The translations under genes were made by a program, and so were the position numbers. From Rhinopithecus roxellana (Eukaryota; Chordata; Mammalia; Primates; Cercopithecidae): DNA of 64,000 nt. This document shows positions 1 to 24,739 of this stretch, one piece after another (the stretch's first letter is position 1; every line of letters begins with the position of its first letter). The stretch is taken from assembly GCF_007565055.1 (NCBI RefSeq), contig NC_044553.1, positions 42,707,420 to 42,771,419 of the forward strand. The letters are read 5' to 3'. The notes under the pieces were generated by a model. That model worked only from the letters and a program-made list of their open reading frames with translations, ran no database searches and was not told where the DNA came from.

Positions 1-5429
<5,429 letters not shown>

Positions 5430-5742
5430 TTATACATGCCCGTGATAAACACGGCATGTGCATTCACTGATAAGGATCATTTTGAGGTCCTATGGCATTA
5501 CCTAGACAACTAGCAACTCATACCTTATCTGCATGATCAGGCAAAGCTCTTTCGAAGATTAAGGTTTCTGGGTTTCAACTTTAAGAAACCACAGCAGAAA
5601 AATGCACTTCAAATTTGACCTATCCAGTTTAAAAGATCAGTCAGAAAAAAGAGTTCCACTGGAGTGGAAAACAAAACAAAAACAAGAAGTGATAAAAAAA
5701 AAATCAAGATAGAAGTTGGTAACCTACAGAACAAAATAGTGA

Positions 5743-6252
<510 letters not shown>

Positions 6253-6323
6253 TAAAAATTCCTTTAATTATCTGTGTGCTTAAGAATTTTCCAGATCCTT
6301 AGATATCTATTCTTTGTTCCTTC

Positions 6324-6509
6324 TGGGCAACATAGTGAGATTCCATCTCTAAAAAATTACAAAATATTAGCAGAGCATGGTGGCATATGCCTATAGTCCC
6401 AGCTACTTGGGAAGCTGAGATGGGAGGATCTCTTGAGCCTGGAAGGTCAATGCAGTGAGCTGTAACTGCACTCCAACCTAGACAACAGATCCTGTCTCCA
6501 AAAAAAAAA
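6324..6509 (+). mobile_element. AluJ-type fragment, 5' part missing
   Basis: It starts at the CTGGGCAACATAGTGAGA position of Alu and includes the whole right arm. It is strongly diverged, as expected of an AluJ. Confidence 0.85.
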
Positions 6510-6830
6510 TTTTTTTTTTAATTAACAAAAAAGATAAAATATCCCGATATCACCAGAAAACGGCTCCATCATCAATCTTCTCTCTTGTATTATCAACCTT
6601 CCCCTCTTTACTAGCTTCCTTCTTCAACATATAAGTATGCTCAAAATTTCTCCATCTTTACAAAAACTCTGCCTCCTCCCTGCAACCTCTTCAAACTCAT
6701 TAGCCAGAATGAGCTTTCTAAAAGACAAACCCAACTAATTTTACATTTTTGTTGAAAATCTCTTAAGACAGTTCTCTATTACCTTTGAGAAATTTTTTCA
6801 AAATCTTAGGATATTATTTCTGACCAATAA

Positions 6831-7370
<540 letters not shown>

Positions 7371-7440
7371 AGGAACCTAACCGTGATTCATTCTCCAAGA
7401 TTCAGCTTGACCATACTCTCAGGGGGAAATACCAATCTTC

Positions 7441-7725
7441 TTTTTTTTTTTTTTGAGGTGGAATCTCACTCTGTCACCCAAGCTGGAGTGCAGTGGCGTG
7501 ATCTCAGCTCGCTGCAAGTTCCACCTCCTGGGTCCACGCCATTCTCCTCCTCAGCCCCCTGAGTGGCTGGAACTACAGCTGCCCGCCACCACGCCTGGCT
7601 AATTTTTTGTATTTTTTTAGTAGAGACGAGGTCTCACCGTGTTAGCCAGGATGGTCTCGATCTCCAGACCTCATGATCTGCCCACCTCAGGCTGGGATTA
7701 CAGGCATGAGCCACTGCGCCCGGCT
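7441..7725 (-). mobile_element. Alu with internal deletion near its 5' end
   Basis: Flanked by a target-site duplication GAAATACCAATCTT (7427-7440 and 7726-7739). The usual CGGCCTCCCAAAGTG part is missing, leaving CACCTCAGGCTGGGATTAC. Confidence 0.93.
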
Positions 7726-7769
7726 GAAATACCAATCTTGTACCAGTGTTTTTTTTTCTTTTTCTTTCT

Positions 7770-7960
7770 CTTTTGTTTTTATTTTTTTTTCTTTGAGTAT
7801 CTTGGCTTATGCAACTTTCACCTCCCAGTTTCAAGTGATCCTCCTACCTCAGCCTCCCAAGTAGCTGGAACTACAGGTGCACACCACCATGCCTGGCTAA
7901 TTTTTTTGTATTTTTAGCAGAGATGGGGTTTTGCCATGTTGCCCAGGCTGGTCGCAAACC
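7770..7960 (-). mobile_element. Alu fragment, partial and diverged
   Basis: The segment from the T-rich tract through GCCCAGGCTGGTC is Alu. Part of the right arm near 7795-7815 and the left-arm end are missing. Confidence 0.8.
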
Positions 7961-8109
7961 AGTGTTTTCTTTATATCCTCCAATGATCACTTATGCATAT
8001 TTGGTACAACCTTTGATTTTTCTTGTCTGTTACCCTCTTTAGACTATGAGTAAAGTGAAAGTGAAGACTAGCTTGTTCAGCTCTGTCTCAGCACCTTTCA
8101 CGGTGTTCA

Positions 8110-8586
<477 letters not shown>

Positions 8587-8880
8587 TTATTTTATGGAGC
8601 TTAAAAGAGAGCCAAAGAGAGTCAAAATAGCAGATGGTTTATCTTCCTTCGGGCCCTATTAAGTACAGATGTGGATCATCTCACTATCATCAACTCAAGA
8701 ACGAAGCAGGCACAAAGAAAAGGCAGTGCTAGAGATGCTGCAGAGAGATGGGGTCCAAATGTTGATTTAACCACATCTGATCATTGTTCTATCTCTGAAC
8801 TTTTTTTGCTAGATGACTCAAATCCCCTTTATAATTAAATCCTAATCTTTTAAATTTAAACAGAGTAAACTATAAAATGG

Positions 8881-9320
8881 CCATGAATTTTTCCCATCCC
8901 TATATACATACTACTTTGCAATGTGACTTAATCCTTCTTTCCAAGAAGAAATACAGTGTATTTTTCCAATCCTTAAATCTGGGCTTGGCTATGTGACTTG
9001 CTGTGGCTAACGGTACATTAGCAAATATGACACAGTAGAAGCTTTAAAAGCACTTGTGCAGTGGGGCTTTCCCTCTCTTGATGCTAGGATTCTTAAGACC
9101 ACCAAGCAAAGAAACCTGGGCTAGGCTCCTGAAGGATGAGATACCACATGGGGAGACGCTTCAGCTCTCTCAGTCAAGGCTCTAGACACGTGAGTGAAGC
9201 CACCCTAGAACATCCAGTCACAACTGAGCCAGCCTCAGATTACAAGAATCATCCAACCAACACAAAAAAGTTTGAGAAATAAGTGTTTGTTGTTTTAAGC
9301 CACTAACTTTTGGATGGTTT
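8881..9320 (+). repeat. old interspersed repeat, copy 2
   Basis: It shares about 180 bases with copy 1 (6895-7370) and continues to the TTGTTGTTTTAAGCCACTAA motif, which is common in mammalian interspersed repeats of LTR type. The family name is uncertain. Confidence 0.55.
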
Positions 9321-9329
9321 GTTACACAG

Positions 9330-9665
9330 TGTTAGAGATTAAACATTTGTTTCCCTCCAAAATTCCTATGTTGAAGCTCTAACCCTCAGTGTGACTACAT
9401 TTGTACATAGTCTGGCCTCTATAGAAGTAATCAAGGTTAAATGAAGTTATTAAGGTGGGGCCCTGATCTCATAGGATTGGTGTCCTTATAAGAAACACAG
9501 AAGAGCTTCCTTGTGTGCTCTCTCTCCACCATGTGAGAACACAGCAAGAAGGCCCCAAGAGCAGAGAGTCTAACCAGAAAGAGACCCTACCAGACCTTGA
9601 TCTATGAGAAAATAAATTTCTGTTAAAGAACGTTTTGTTATGGTAGCTAAAGCAGAATAATACCT
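9330..9665 (+). mobile_element. MLT1-like MaLR LTR
   Basis: The segment shows the typical order AAAATTCCTATGTTGAAG, GGATTGGTGTCCTTATAA, CCATGTGAGAACACAGC and GAGAAAATAAATTTCTGTT, i.e. TATA-like and poly(A) motifs of MLT1-class LTRs. Confidence 0.8.
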
Positions 9666-10468
9666 GTACACACAGCATAGCGAATTGACACAGCCCCGCT
9701 AATTATTTTTTAAAAGGTTACTACTTGAAAACCACTAATTTTTGGTAGATGTCCTTCAAGTTTTAAATTAATTTACGCTAACTTAAGCTAACAATAGGTT
9801 GCCTTTTGTTACTATTTGTTCTTACTGGATCATCAAAGTTCTTTTCTAAGAAGTGTCTAAGATTGCACAGAGTGAATACACCTTCAGCTATTCACCAAAG
9901 TAGATGTTTGCTACAGGTACATAGTACTACAGTAATGCATTCATATTAATTCATCCAAATGTGTGAGCACCACTTTACTTGATAATGGCTATAATAAGGA
10001 TGAAACAAAACATAGTCCCTCAACGCTACTGAGGGAAGAGAGAAAACAGTTTGTGGAACAGAATACTGGCTTTTGTAGGGTCCATCCTCTTAATATAACC
10101 CGTATCTTCATATTTTATATATTAATTCCTCTAAATCACCTTTCCAAATACCAAAGTCAAGCTTTCATACATTAGTAGATTAAAAGCTTCAAGGTACAGC
10201 ATAGGGGTGCTTCCTGCTGGTCAACTGTTCTGTTTTGACACACCAATACAGCAGCATGTGTGCCATTATTTAACTGTTTTATTATTTCAGTGAATATTTA
10301 ACTATTGCCACAAATTTTATATTATTTTTTTAAATTCAGGAAAATGATAAAATCAAAAGGTCAACAGCTGTGATCACACAATAAAGAAAAGATGGAATTA
10401 AGTATACTAAAGGCAGGAATCTTTGACCAGCTGACCAGTTCAATTACTAAGTAAAAGACAAACTATAT

Positions 10469-10835
<367 letters not shown>

Positions 10836-10905
10836 TCATGAACTGTTGATGATAAAAAAAAAATGCTAGTTATGAAAATCCAAAAAAACAGTCATGGGTC
10901 CATAA

Positions 10906-11270
<365 letters not shown>

Positions 11271-11289
11271 TGAGATAATAATTTTTTTG

Positions 11290-11535
11290 TAAAAATTAGT
11301 CAAAATAGGTAAATCTATTGAGACAGAAAGTAGATAAGCAGTTGCCTAAGACTAAATGTTAGGGTAAACGGGGGGTGGCTGCTAATGGGTATTGGTGTTT
11401 TTGGGGGGTGATGAAAATGTTCTAAAATTGATTGTAGTAATGGTTACACAACTCTGAATGTACTAAAAACTATTAAATTGTACACTTTAAATGGGTAAAT
11501 TATATGGAATGTGAATTGTTTCTCAAAAATATATT
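11290..11535 (+). mobile_element. L1M 3'UTR fragment
   Basis: The stretch ATTAAATTGTACACTTTAAA followed by TGTGAATTGTTTCTCAA is typical of the 3' end of ancient L1M elements. Confidence 0.65.
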
Positions 11536-11771
11536 GCTGATTAAAACTTTCACTTAAAACTCTTAACAGTTAAAAAAATTTGACATAGTGTTTTAAATAT
11601 GCTTTTCTTGTTTTAAAAATCATATCCGTTACTCCAAGATTTATAAAGAAGCAAAACACTTGCACCATTGCAACTTTATTTTTACTCCCCTAGAAATAGA
11701 ACCCTCTCCCTGAAACAATTATCCAACTTTTACACCTTTGACTTTCATTCAGATTTTCAAGAACATATATA

Positions 11772-12085
11772 GGCCAGGCGCAGTGGATCACACCTATAAT
11801 CCCAGCACTCTGGGAGGCTGAGACAGGCAGATCATGAGGTCAGGAGATCAAGACCATCCTGGCTAACATGGTAAAACCCTGTCTCTACTAAAAATACAAA
11901 AAAAAATTAGCTGGGTGTGGTGGCGGGCACCTGTAGTCCCAGCTACTCAGGAGGCTGAGGCAGGAGAATGGCACGAACCTGGGAGGCAGAGCTTGCAGTG
12001 AGCCGAGATCACGCCACTGCACTCCAGCCTGGGTGACAGAGTGAGACTCCATCTCAAGAAAAGCAAAAATAAAAATTAAAAACAC
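11772..12085 (+). mobile_element. AluY/S
   Basis: Full-length Alu with an AAAATAAAAATTAAAAA tail. It ends about 150 bases downstream of the third DNAAF4 coding exon on the gene strand. Confidence 0.94.
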
Positions 12086-12125
12086 ATATAAATAGCAGAC
12101 AGCCTATATAACACAGTAAGTCCTA

Positions 12126-12395
<270 letters not shown>

Positions 12396-12574
12396 TTAGA
12401 ATTATGATAAATTTGCTTTACTTATGAGAAAACTACTTAAATAAACTGAGCCAGGATGAGATTTCTTTGGACCCAACTTCACAAGGAGCATGGAAAACAT
12501 TTTTCAATATTAAACTGGCCAAGAAGCTAATACTAAAAGGTAAGCAACTAACTGTAGTCATAATGAATGACCAC

Positions 12575-12665
12575 AGAATGAAGGGGGTGGAGAGGAAGAA
12601 GAAGGGGTGGGGGAGGGACAGAAGAGGCAGGTAATGAGAGGGAGAGGGTGAGGATGAAGGTGCAA
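12575..12665 (+). repeat. purine-rich low-complexity tract
   Basis: A run of mostly G and A (GGTGGAGAGGAAGAAGAAGG-like) with very few pyrimidines, within the DNAAF4 intron. Confidence 0.7.
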
Positions 12666-12879
12666 GGACACATTTATCCTCTTCCTTCTCTGTTAGGAAA
12701 CTAGGGCTATTTGCTTATAAACCTGATCACAATAAATCATCACTCCAAGGTCTCCAAGGAAAGATGAGTTGAGATCATCTAAAATGATCAATCGCCTTCA
12801 AAAATATAAAGCAATAATTTACACCTAATGAGAGTACAAGGCCAGCCCTATGAAAAATTATCAAGTAGCATGAAATTTT

Positions 12880-12955
12880 TAATATATATATCATATATAA
12901 TATGTATATATTATATATTTTTATATAATATATTATATCTATCATACGTATATAA
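12880..12955. repeat. AT-rich (TA)n-like tract
   Basis: Imperfect alternating TATATA sequence of about 75 bases. Confidence 0.8.
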
Positions 12956-12982
12956 AACCTTGCCATTCACAGTTTGTTTGTT

Positions 12983-13385
<403 letters not shown>

Positions 13386-13484
13386 TAGCCTTTGAGCAGA
13401 AAAAAAAAAACAGAAGGGGAGATGAGAAAACTTGAGGGGAAGATAAAGTTGGGGAGAGTAGATAAGGGGTGGGTAGAGGGATGA

Positions 13485-13804
<320 letters not shown>

Positions 13805-13987
13805 TTCTTAACCTTTTTTGTGCAGCAGACACTTTGGCAGAGTAGTGAATATAGATCCTTTCACAATGTTTTAAAATGTATGAAATAAAATATATAGGTC
13901 TACAAAGAAACTGTATATATTAAATATAACTTTGTTATATTAAAAACACTCATAAAACATTAAGAAATAAAATTGTGATATACTACT

Positions 13988-14286
13988 TTTTTTTTTTTTT
14001 GAGCCAGAGTCTTGCTCTGTCGCCAGGCTGGAGTGCCGTGGCCCGATCTCAGCTCACTGCAACCTCCGCCTCCTGGGTTCAAGCAATTAGCAATTCTCCT
14101 GCCTCAGCCTCCCAAGTAGCTGGGACTATGGGCATGCATCACCACGCCCACCTAATTTTTGTATTTTTAGTACAGACGGGGTTTCACCATGTCGGCCAGG
14201 ATGGTCTTGATCTCCTGACCTCGTGATCTGCCCACCTCAGCCTCCCAAAGTGTTGGGATTACAGGCAAGAGCCACTGCGGCCGGCC
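13988..14286 (-). mobile_element. AluS
   Basis: Reverse Alu flanked by AATTGTGATATAC and AATTGTGATACAC, an imperfect target-site duplication. It has a small internal repeat AGCAATTAGCAATTCTCC. Confidence 0.94.
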
Positions 14287-14429
14287 GAATTGTGATACAC
14301 GATTATGTGCTTCTTTAATTAATGCATTAATATATAGCAACAAGTCTAATATTATAATTTCAAAGTAGTAATGAGTATAAAAGAGGTATCTCTGACATAA
14401 ACATACTTTTGTTTTTGTTGATACTGCTT

Positions 14430-14750
14430 GCTGTGGTCTGAATGTTATACGTCTCCCTAAAACTCATATGTTAAAATCCAAACCCTTAAAGTGATGGTAT
14501 TTGGAGGTAAAGCCTTTTGGGAGGTAGTATCCTTATAAAGAAGGCCCCAGAAAACAGATTTGCCCCTTCCACCATGCGAGGACACAGTAAGGTGCCAGTT
14601 ACAGGAAAGTGAGCCCTTACTGCATACCAAACCTGCTAGTACCTTGATCTGGACTTCCCAGCCTACAGGACTGTGAGAAATAAATTTCTGTTGTTTATAA
14701 GCTTCTCAGTTGATGGTATTTTGTTATAGTACCCAAACAGACTAAGACAC
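14430..14750 (+). mobile_element. MLT1/MST-like MaLR LTR
   Basis: Contains CTGTGGTCTGAATGTT at the start, ATCCTTATAAAGAAGGCCCC in the middle, and GTGAGAAATAAATTTCTGTT followed by CAGACTAAGACA at the end, which is the MaLR LTR order. Confidence 0.8.
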
Positions 14751-15146
14751 TACTATCGTTTGTTGCCTATCTTCACAATTGAAGAGAATGTTAAATTTCA
14801 GTTAGAGGTAAGTAAAAGTGTGTAATTTTATTCATCCGACTGAAACTAGGTCTGAAGCCTCTTCTCATCTCTCCTCCTGTTTAAAAACAGGAAGGTAGAC
14901 AGTTGAGTCAGCTTCAGGGGCAGAAATACCGGAAGAGCATTAACTTCCCAAATGAAATACTCCATGTCTAATAGAAATAAAGAGTGTATCAAGAAGGAAT
15001 TTCCAGAACAAATGAGAAAAATTAGAGTTTGAATAATGAGGCAGAGGGCCTTGGTGTATAAACTGGAGTTCCACGATATTTTATGTGAAAAAAAAAGGTT
15101 AAATAAATAATCTCACTGAATTGCAAGTAAAATTGAGTTTGATTTC

Positions 15147-15441
15147 TTTTTTTTAAGAGAGGGTCACATACTGTCACCCAGGTTGGAGTGCAGCAGTATG
15201 AGCACGGCTCACTGCAACCTCCAACTCTTGGGCTCAAGTGATCCTCCTACCTCAGCCTCCCAAGTAGCTGGGACTATAAGGCACATGCCACCACGCCCAG
15301 CTAATGTTTTTCTTTTTTTAATAGAGGTGAAGTCTCCCTATGTTGCCCAGGCTGGTCTTGAATTCTTGGGCTCAAATGATCGTCCTACCTTGTCCTCCTA
15401 AAGTGCTGAGATTATTTTAGGCATGAGCCACTGTACCTGGC
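15147..15441 (-). mobile_element. AluJ
   Basis: Diverged reverse Alu, first of three consecutive Alus in the same orientation. The flanks AAATTGAGTTT and AAACTGAGTTT are its duplication. Confidence 0.92.
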
Positions 15442-15471
15442 AAAACTGAGTTTTCTTTCTTTCTTTCTTTC

Positions 15472-15758
<287 letters not shown>

Positions 15759-15839
15759 AAACTGAGTTTGATTTCTCAAGGAATCTCAAACCTGGTTTCT
15801 GAAGTAGAATCAGTGTTCATTAATTGTGATATAAATTAA

Positions 15840-16169
<330 letters not shown>

Positions 16170-16184
16170 TGATTTGTCTAAATC

Positions 16185-16480
16185 AGAGGCTGGCAAACTA
16201 TGACCCCTGGGCCAAATCCAACCTGTTACCTGTTTCCCCTCAGCCCACAGGCATTGAATAATTTTTACATTTTTAAATGAATGAAAAAAATCAAAATAAT
16301 ATTTTGTGGCATGTAAAAATTAGATGAAATTCAAATTTCAATGTCCATAAATATGAATCATCTGTGGCTACTTTTGTGCTACAATGGCAGAGCTGAATAG
16401 ATGTGACAGAGGCCATAGTGCTTGCGAAGTCTAAAATACTATCTGGTCCTTTGCAGAAAAAGTTAATCTACAAGAGTCAA
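16185..16480 (+). mobile_element. hAT-Charlie-type DNA transposon relic
   Basis: Starts CAGAGGCTGGCAAACTATGA and ends CTTTGCAGAAAAAGTTAATC, matching the well-known ends of a non-autonomous hAT family with GGCAAACTATGGCC termini. The exact family is not certain. Confidence 0.7.
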
Positions 16481-17029
16481 AATAAATGTACATTCAATTT
16501 TAGGTAAGAAGTCAAAACAGCCTGGGTGTGTTTTATGACATCCTCAGGCCCCAATATAGACGTACTGAGTCACAGAGGAAGTTAGAGGTCAAAACACAGG
16601 AATCTGATTATTTAAAACTCTTTAGGTAGTCTGGGGCTCACTAAAAAAACAAAAAAGAAAAAAAAAAAATTAAGTAAATTGGCTGTGTTAACCTACCTTA
16701 ACCAGTATTCTCTGAGCTGAATACCCGATCTCAGAAAAATAAATTCTACCTTGGTCTTGGAAATTAAAAATTAAATTCCACTATAAGATACCAAGAAAGC
16801 CTTGATAGAAAGAATGGTTGCAACTCTTTCTATCCTCAAGAGTCCATATTCAAGGCTTAATGCCAAAGACTTAAAAGAAATCCCAGGCAGTAAACATGAA
16901 GTATTAGAAAACGTGACAACTAAAGAAGGAAGAAGAAGAACAGGGCTAAAGCAGTAGAGGACATGTACTGACTATCGAAGCTGATCTTGGTATCAGTACA
17001 AAGTACTGACAACTGGCTTAGTAAGATTA

Positions 17030-17535
<506 letters not shown>

Positions 17536-17539
17536 TCTA

Positions 17540-17720
17540 GAGTGAAACTGCTAAGGCTCCAGTTCCAGGCTGCCAGTCACTAGCTGTGTGATTTTGCCAA
17601 TTACTCAACCTTTCCATGTGTCAGTAGCCTCCCCTGTAAAAAAAGGGTAATAATACCTAAGTGACAGATTGTTTCACGGAATTACAGGTATGTTAACGCC
17701 TAATGTAAAGTTAAGCATTC
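17540..17720 (+). mobile_element. MIR (SINE)
   Basis: Contains the MIR core pattern CAGTCACTAGCTGTGTGATT, then ACTCAACCTTTCCATGTGTC and GTAAAAAAAGGGTAATAATA. Confidence 0.85.
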
Positions 17721-17908
17721 AACAAAGGCTTACCCTTAAGCTTACCATCAGGAGGGCTTACCCTTAAGATATGCGCCCACATCTTCCGCTTAATGTGCTC
17801 CAACTTTAACTAATTTGGCCTTTAGGTTTACTTAAATGGCTGCTGACGCACTGTATCACTTAAATTAGGCTCATAAGCCTTTTTTTTTTTTTTTTCTAAA
17901 AGAGCAAT

Positions 17909-19244
<1,336 letters not shown>

Positions 19245-19470
19245 CTATGCAGAAGGGTGAAAACAGAAACTAAGTTACACAAATTAAGCACGCGTATTAA
19301 GAAACGCGTGAAAAAGGTAAAATAACTTTCTAAACCGCCCACTATATTCCAGGTAGTGAAAGATTAGCAAGGCACATGAGGAAGCCCTGAATCAAAGTAG
19401 TCTCTGATCTGACGATCTGTCTACAGATGGTGTGCCACCTGTATGGGATTCATTTCTTTTAACAGGATTA

Positions 19471-20418
<948 letters not shown>

Positions 20419-20537
20419 TCACTAAGCAAGAGAGAACACACATCATGAGGTGTCTCAGTAAGACAGTGTTAGAATTTAGGAGAATGAGGTTTGGTTCCCC
20501 ATAGTTTGGGTGTTTCAGAGAGCAAAGGTAATTCTAT

Positions 20538-21053
20538 TGATTGGAGTTCAAGACATGCTACCCCAAATTATGACACTTTAATTAAATTTCTAAAATTTAA
20601 ATATTTTAAGCAGAAGGAATTGGAGAAGGAATATCTCACCTCTCCCTTCCCTGGCCCTTCTCCCATGAAGCAGGTCATAGGATAAGACCCTCATGTGAGA
20701 AGTGTTCTCCCTGTACTCAAATGAAAGAAGCACCCTTATCTCCAAATAAGAAATCTGAACAAACAAGGAGTGCAAAGTTCTCCCCACTGTACTACACTTA
20801 GTTCATATCCTTTGTATTATTACATTTTCCTATGACTTTTCATTCTCTGTCAAACCTAGCATAAAAATGCTCAGGTTTAATCATTTCTTCCATTCTTCAT
20901 GTCCTTAAGAAGGTTCCCATGTAACGTAAACTAATACTGAATAAATTTGTATGCTTTTTATCTTCTTAAACTGTCTTTTCTTACAGAGGCCCCAATCAAG
21001 AACTTAGAAGGGTAGAAGGAGATGATATTTTTTCTTCCCTACCTGATGACTGG
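20538..21053 (+). mobile_element. ERV-type LTR, copy B
   Basis: Starts TGATTGGAGTTCAAGACATG, has a CATAAAAATG TATA-like motif, an AATAAA at about 20941, and ends in a U5-like part with AAGAACTTAGAAGGGTAGA. Head and tail match copy A, 2.6 kb away. The family is not named with confidence, and no internal viral region is seen. Confidence 0.55.
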
Positions 21054-21054
21054 T

Positions 21055-21090
<36 letters not shown>

Positions 21091-21108
21091 AGAAAAAAAG
21101 TCGCTGTT

Positions 21109-24100
21109 GCTCCTGAATGACTACTGGGTAAATATTGAAATGAAGGCAGAAATAAAGATGTTCTTTGAAACCAGTGAGAACAAAGACACAACATACCAGA
21201 ATCTCTGGGACACATTTAAAGCAGTGTGTAGAGGGAAATTTGTAGCACTAAATGCCCACAAGAGAAAGCAGGAAAAATCTAAAATCGACACCCTAACATC
21301 ACAATTAAAAGAACTAGAGAAGCAAAAGCAAACACATTCAAAAGCTAGCAGAAGGCAAGAAATAACTAAGATCGGAGCAGAACTGAAGGAGATAGAGACA
21401 CAAAAACCTTTCAAAAAATCAGTGAATCCAGGAGCTGTTTTTTAAAAAATATCAACAAAATAGGCCACTAGCAAGACGAATAAAAAAGAAAAGAGAGAAC
21501 AATCAAATAGATGCAATAAAAAATGATAAAGGGGATATCACCACCGATCCCACAGAAATACAAATTACCATCAGCAAATACTATAAACACCTCTATGCAA
21601 ATAAGCTAGAAAATCTAGAAGAAATGGATAAATTCCTGGACACATACACCCACCCAAGACTAAACCAGGAAGAAGTTGAATCTCTGAAGAGACCAATAAC
21701 ACGTTCTGAAATTGAGGCAATAATTAATAGCCTATCAACCAAAAAAAGTCCAAGACCAGATGGATTCACAGCCCAATTCTACCAGAGGTACAAAGAGGAG
21801 CTGGTACCATTCCTTCTGAAACTATTCCATTCAATGGAAAAAGAAGGAATCCTCCCCAACTCATTTTATGAGGCCAGCATCATCCTGATACCAAAGCGTG
21901 GCAGAGACAAAGCAAAAAGGGAGAATTTTGGGCCAATATCCCCAACGAACATCATTGTGAAATCCTCAATAAAATACTGGCAAACCGAATCCAGCAGCAC
22001 ATCAAAAAGCTTATCCACCACAATCAAGTTGGCTTCATCCCTGGGATGGAAGGCTGGTTCAACATATGCAAATCAAAAAATGTAATCCATCACATAAACA
22101 GAACCAATGACAAAAACCACATAATTATCTCAATAGATGCAGAAAAGGCTTCTGACAAAATTCAACAGCCCTTCATGCTAAAATCTCTCAATAAACTAGA
22201 TATTGTTGGAATGTTTCTCAAAATAATAAGAGCTATTTATGATGAACCCACAGCCAATATCATTCTGAATGGGCAAAAACTGGAAGCATTCCCTTTGAAA
22301 ACCGGCATAAGGATGCCCTCTCTCACCACTCCTATTCAACATAGTACTGGAAGTTCTGGCCAGGGCAATCAGACAAGAGAAAGCAATATAGGGTATTCAA
22401 ATAGGAAGAGAGGGGGTCAAATTGTCTCTGTTTGCAGATGACATGATTGTATATTTAGAAAGCCCCATCGTCTCAGCCCAAAATCTCCTTAAGCTGATGA
22501 GCAACTTGAGCAAAATCTCAGGATACAAAGCCAATGTGCATAAATCACAAGCATTCCTATACACAATTAACGGACAAACAGAGAGCCAAATCATGAGTGA
22601 ACTCCCATTCACAATTGCTACAAAAAGAATCAAATACCTAGGAATCCAACTTACAAGGGATGTGAAGGACCTCTTCAAGGAGAACTACAAACCACTGCTC
22701 AATGAAATAAAAGAGGACACAAACAAATGGAAGAACATTCCATGCTCATGGATAGGAAGAATCAATATCATGAAAATGGCCATACTGCCCAAGGTAATTT
22801 ATAGATTGAATGCTATCCCCATCAAGTTACCAATGACTTTCTTCACAGAATTGGAAAAAACTACTTTAAATTTCATATGGAACCAAAAAAGAACCCGAAT
22901 AGCCAAGACAATCCTAAGCAAAAAGAACAAAGCTGGAGGCATCACGCTACCGGACTTCAAACTATATTACAAGTCTACAGTAACCAAAACAGCATGGTAC
23001 TGGTACCAAAACAGATATGTAGACCAATGGAACAGAACAGAGGCCTCAGAAATAACACCATACATCTACAACCATCTGATCTTTCACAAACCTGATAAAA
23101 ACAAGCAATGGGGAAAGGATTCCCTATTTAATAAATGTGCTGGGAAAACTGGCTAGTCATATGTAGAAAGCTGAAACTGAATCCCTTCCTTACACCTTAT
23201 ACAAAAATTAACTCAAGATGGGTTAAAGACTTAAATGTAAGACCTAAAACCACAAAAACCCTAGAAGAAAACCTAGGCAATACCATTCAGGAGATAGGAA
23301 TGGGCAAAGACTTCATGACTGAAACACCAAAAGCTATGGAAACAAAAGCCAAAATAGACAAATGGGACCTAATTAAACTAAAGAGCTTCTGCACAGCAAA
23401 AGAAACTATCATCAGAGTGAACAGACAACCTACAGAATGGGAGAAAATTTTTGCAATCTATCCATCTGACAAAGGGCTAATATCCAGAATCTACAAAGAA
23501 CTTAAACAACTTTACAAGAAAAAACAACCCCATCAAAAAGTGGGCAAAGGATATGAACAGACATTTCTCAAAAGAAGACATTTATGCAGCCAACGGACAT
23601 ATGAAAAAATGCTCATCATCACTGGTCATCAGAGAAATGCAAATCAAAACCACAATGAGATACCATCTCAAGCCAGTTAGAATGGGGATCATTAAAAAGT
23701 CAGGAAACAACAGATGCTGGAGAGGATGTGGAGAAATACGAACACTTTTACACTGTTGGTGGGAGTGTAAATTAGTTCAACCATTGTGGAAGAGAGTGTG
23801 AAAGTTCCTCAAGGATCTAGAACTAGAAATACCATTTGACCCAGCAATCCCATTACTGGGTATATATAAAAGGATTATAAATTATGCTACTATAAAGACA
23901 CGTGCACACATATGTTTATTATGGCACTATTCACAACAGCAAAGACTTGGAACCAACCCAAATGTCCATCAAAAATAGACTGGATAAAGAAAATATGGCA
24001 CATATACACCATAGAATACTATGCAGCCATAAAGAAGAAAGAGTTCATGTCCCTTGCAGGGACATGGATAAAACTGGAAACCATCACTCTCAGCAAAATA

Positions 24101-24364
24101 TCACAAGGGTAGAAAACCAAACACCACATGTTCTCACTCATAAGTGGGAGTTGAACAATGAGAACACATGGACACAGGGAGGGGAACATTACACACTGGT
24201 GCCTGTTGGAAGGTGGGGAGCTGGGGGAGGGATAGCATTAGGAGAAATACCTAATGTAAATGAGAAGTTGATGAGTGCAGCAAACCAACATGGCACATGT
24301 ATACCTATGTAACAAACCTGCAAGTTGTGCACATGTACCCTAGAACTTAAAGTATAATAATAAT
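21109..24364 (+). mobile_element. 5'-truncated L1 (L1PA-like), inactive
   Basis: It starts inside ORF2 near the end of the endonuclease domain ([14 protein letters not shown] frame) and runs through the reverse transcriptase domain (FADDM at about 22428-22442) to the 3'UTR and the TAATAATAAAAAA tail. Target-site duplications AAAAAAGTCGCTGTT (21094-21108) and AAAAAAGTAGCTGTT (24365-24379) flank it. ORF2 is broken by several frameshifts and stops, the longest open part being 244 codons (22422-23156). Confidence 0.95.
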
Positions 24365-24379
24365 AAAAAAGTAGCTGTT

Positions 24380-24739
24380 ATACATTTTATCCAGAAAGGG
24401 GATGTCTATTATCTTGTGGGTGACACAAAGACCTTGTTTTTGCCTGTGCTTAGATAATACTATGAAGTGGCCTTGTTTTGTCTCATTTTATTGTGATCTC
24501 AGAGTACTTTTGTCTCAGCTTGGCATTCTATGAGATTTAAATTGTTAATGTTCAACAGAATAATATCATGGCCAAGCTGTGAGTGCCAGGTCAGCTTCTG
24601 AATATCAGAGGCTGCTTTTTTTTCCTCTTTCTCAATAATCAACAAAGAGAACACATAAACAAAGTATATAGAGAAAAAGAAACACAACCCCACAATAAAA
24701 TGGGCAAATTGGCATAATCTTATTAATGTGAATACCTGC
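24380..24739. other. unassigned intergenic sequence
   Basis: No repeat or coding frame identified between the L1 tail and the ancient L1M fragment. Confidence 0.4.

Noticed and set aside
22422..23156. 244-codon frame as an active reverse transcriptase
   Set aside because: It is a piece of ORF2 in a 5'-truncated L1 with frameshifts and stops on both sides; not a functional gene.
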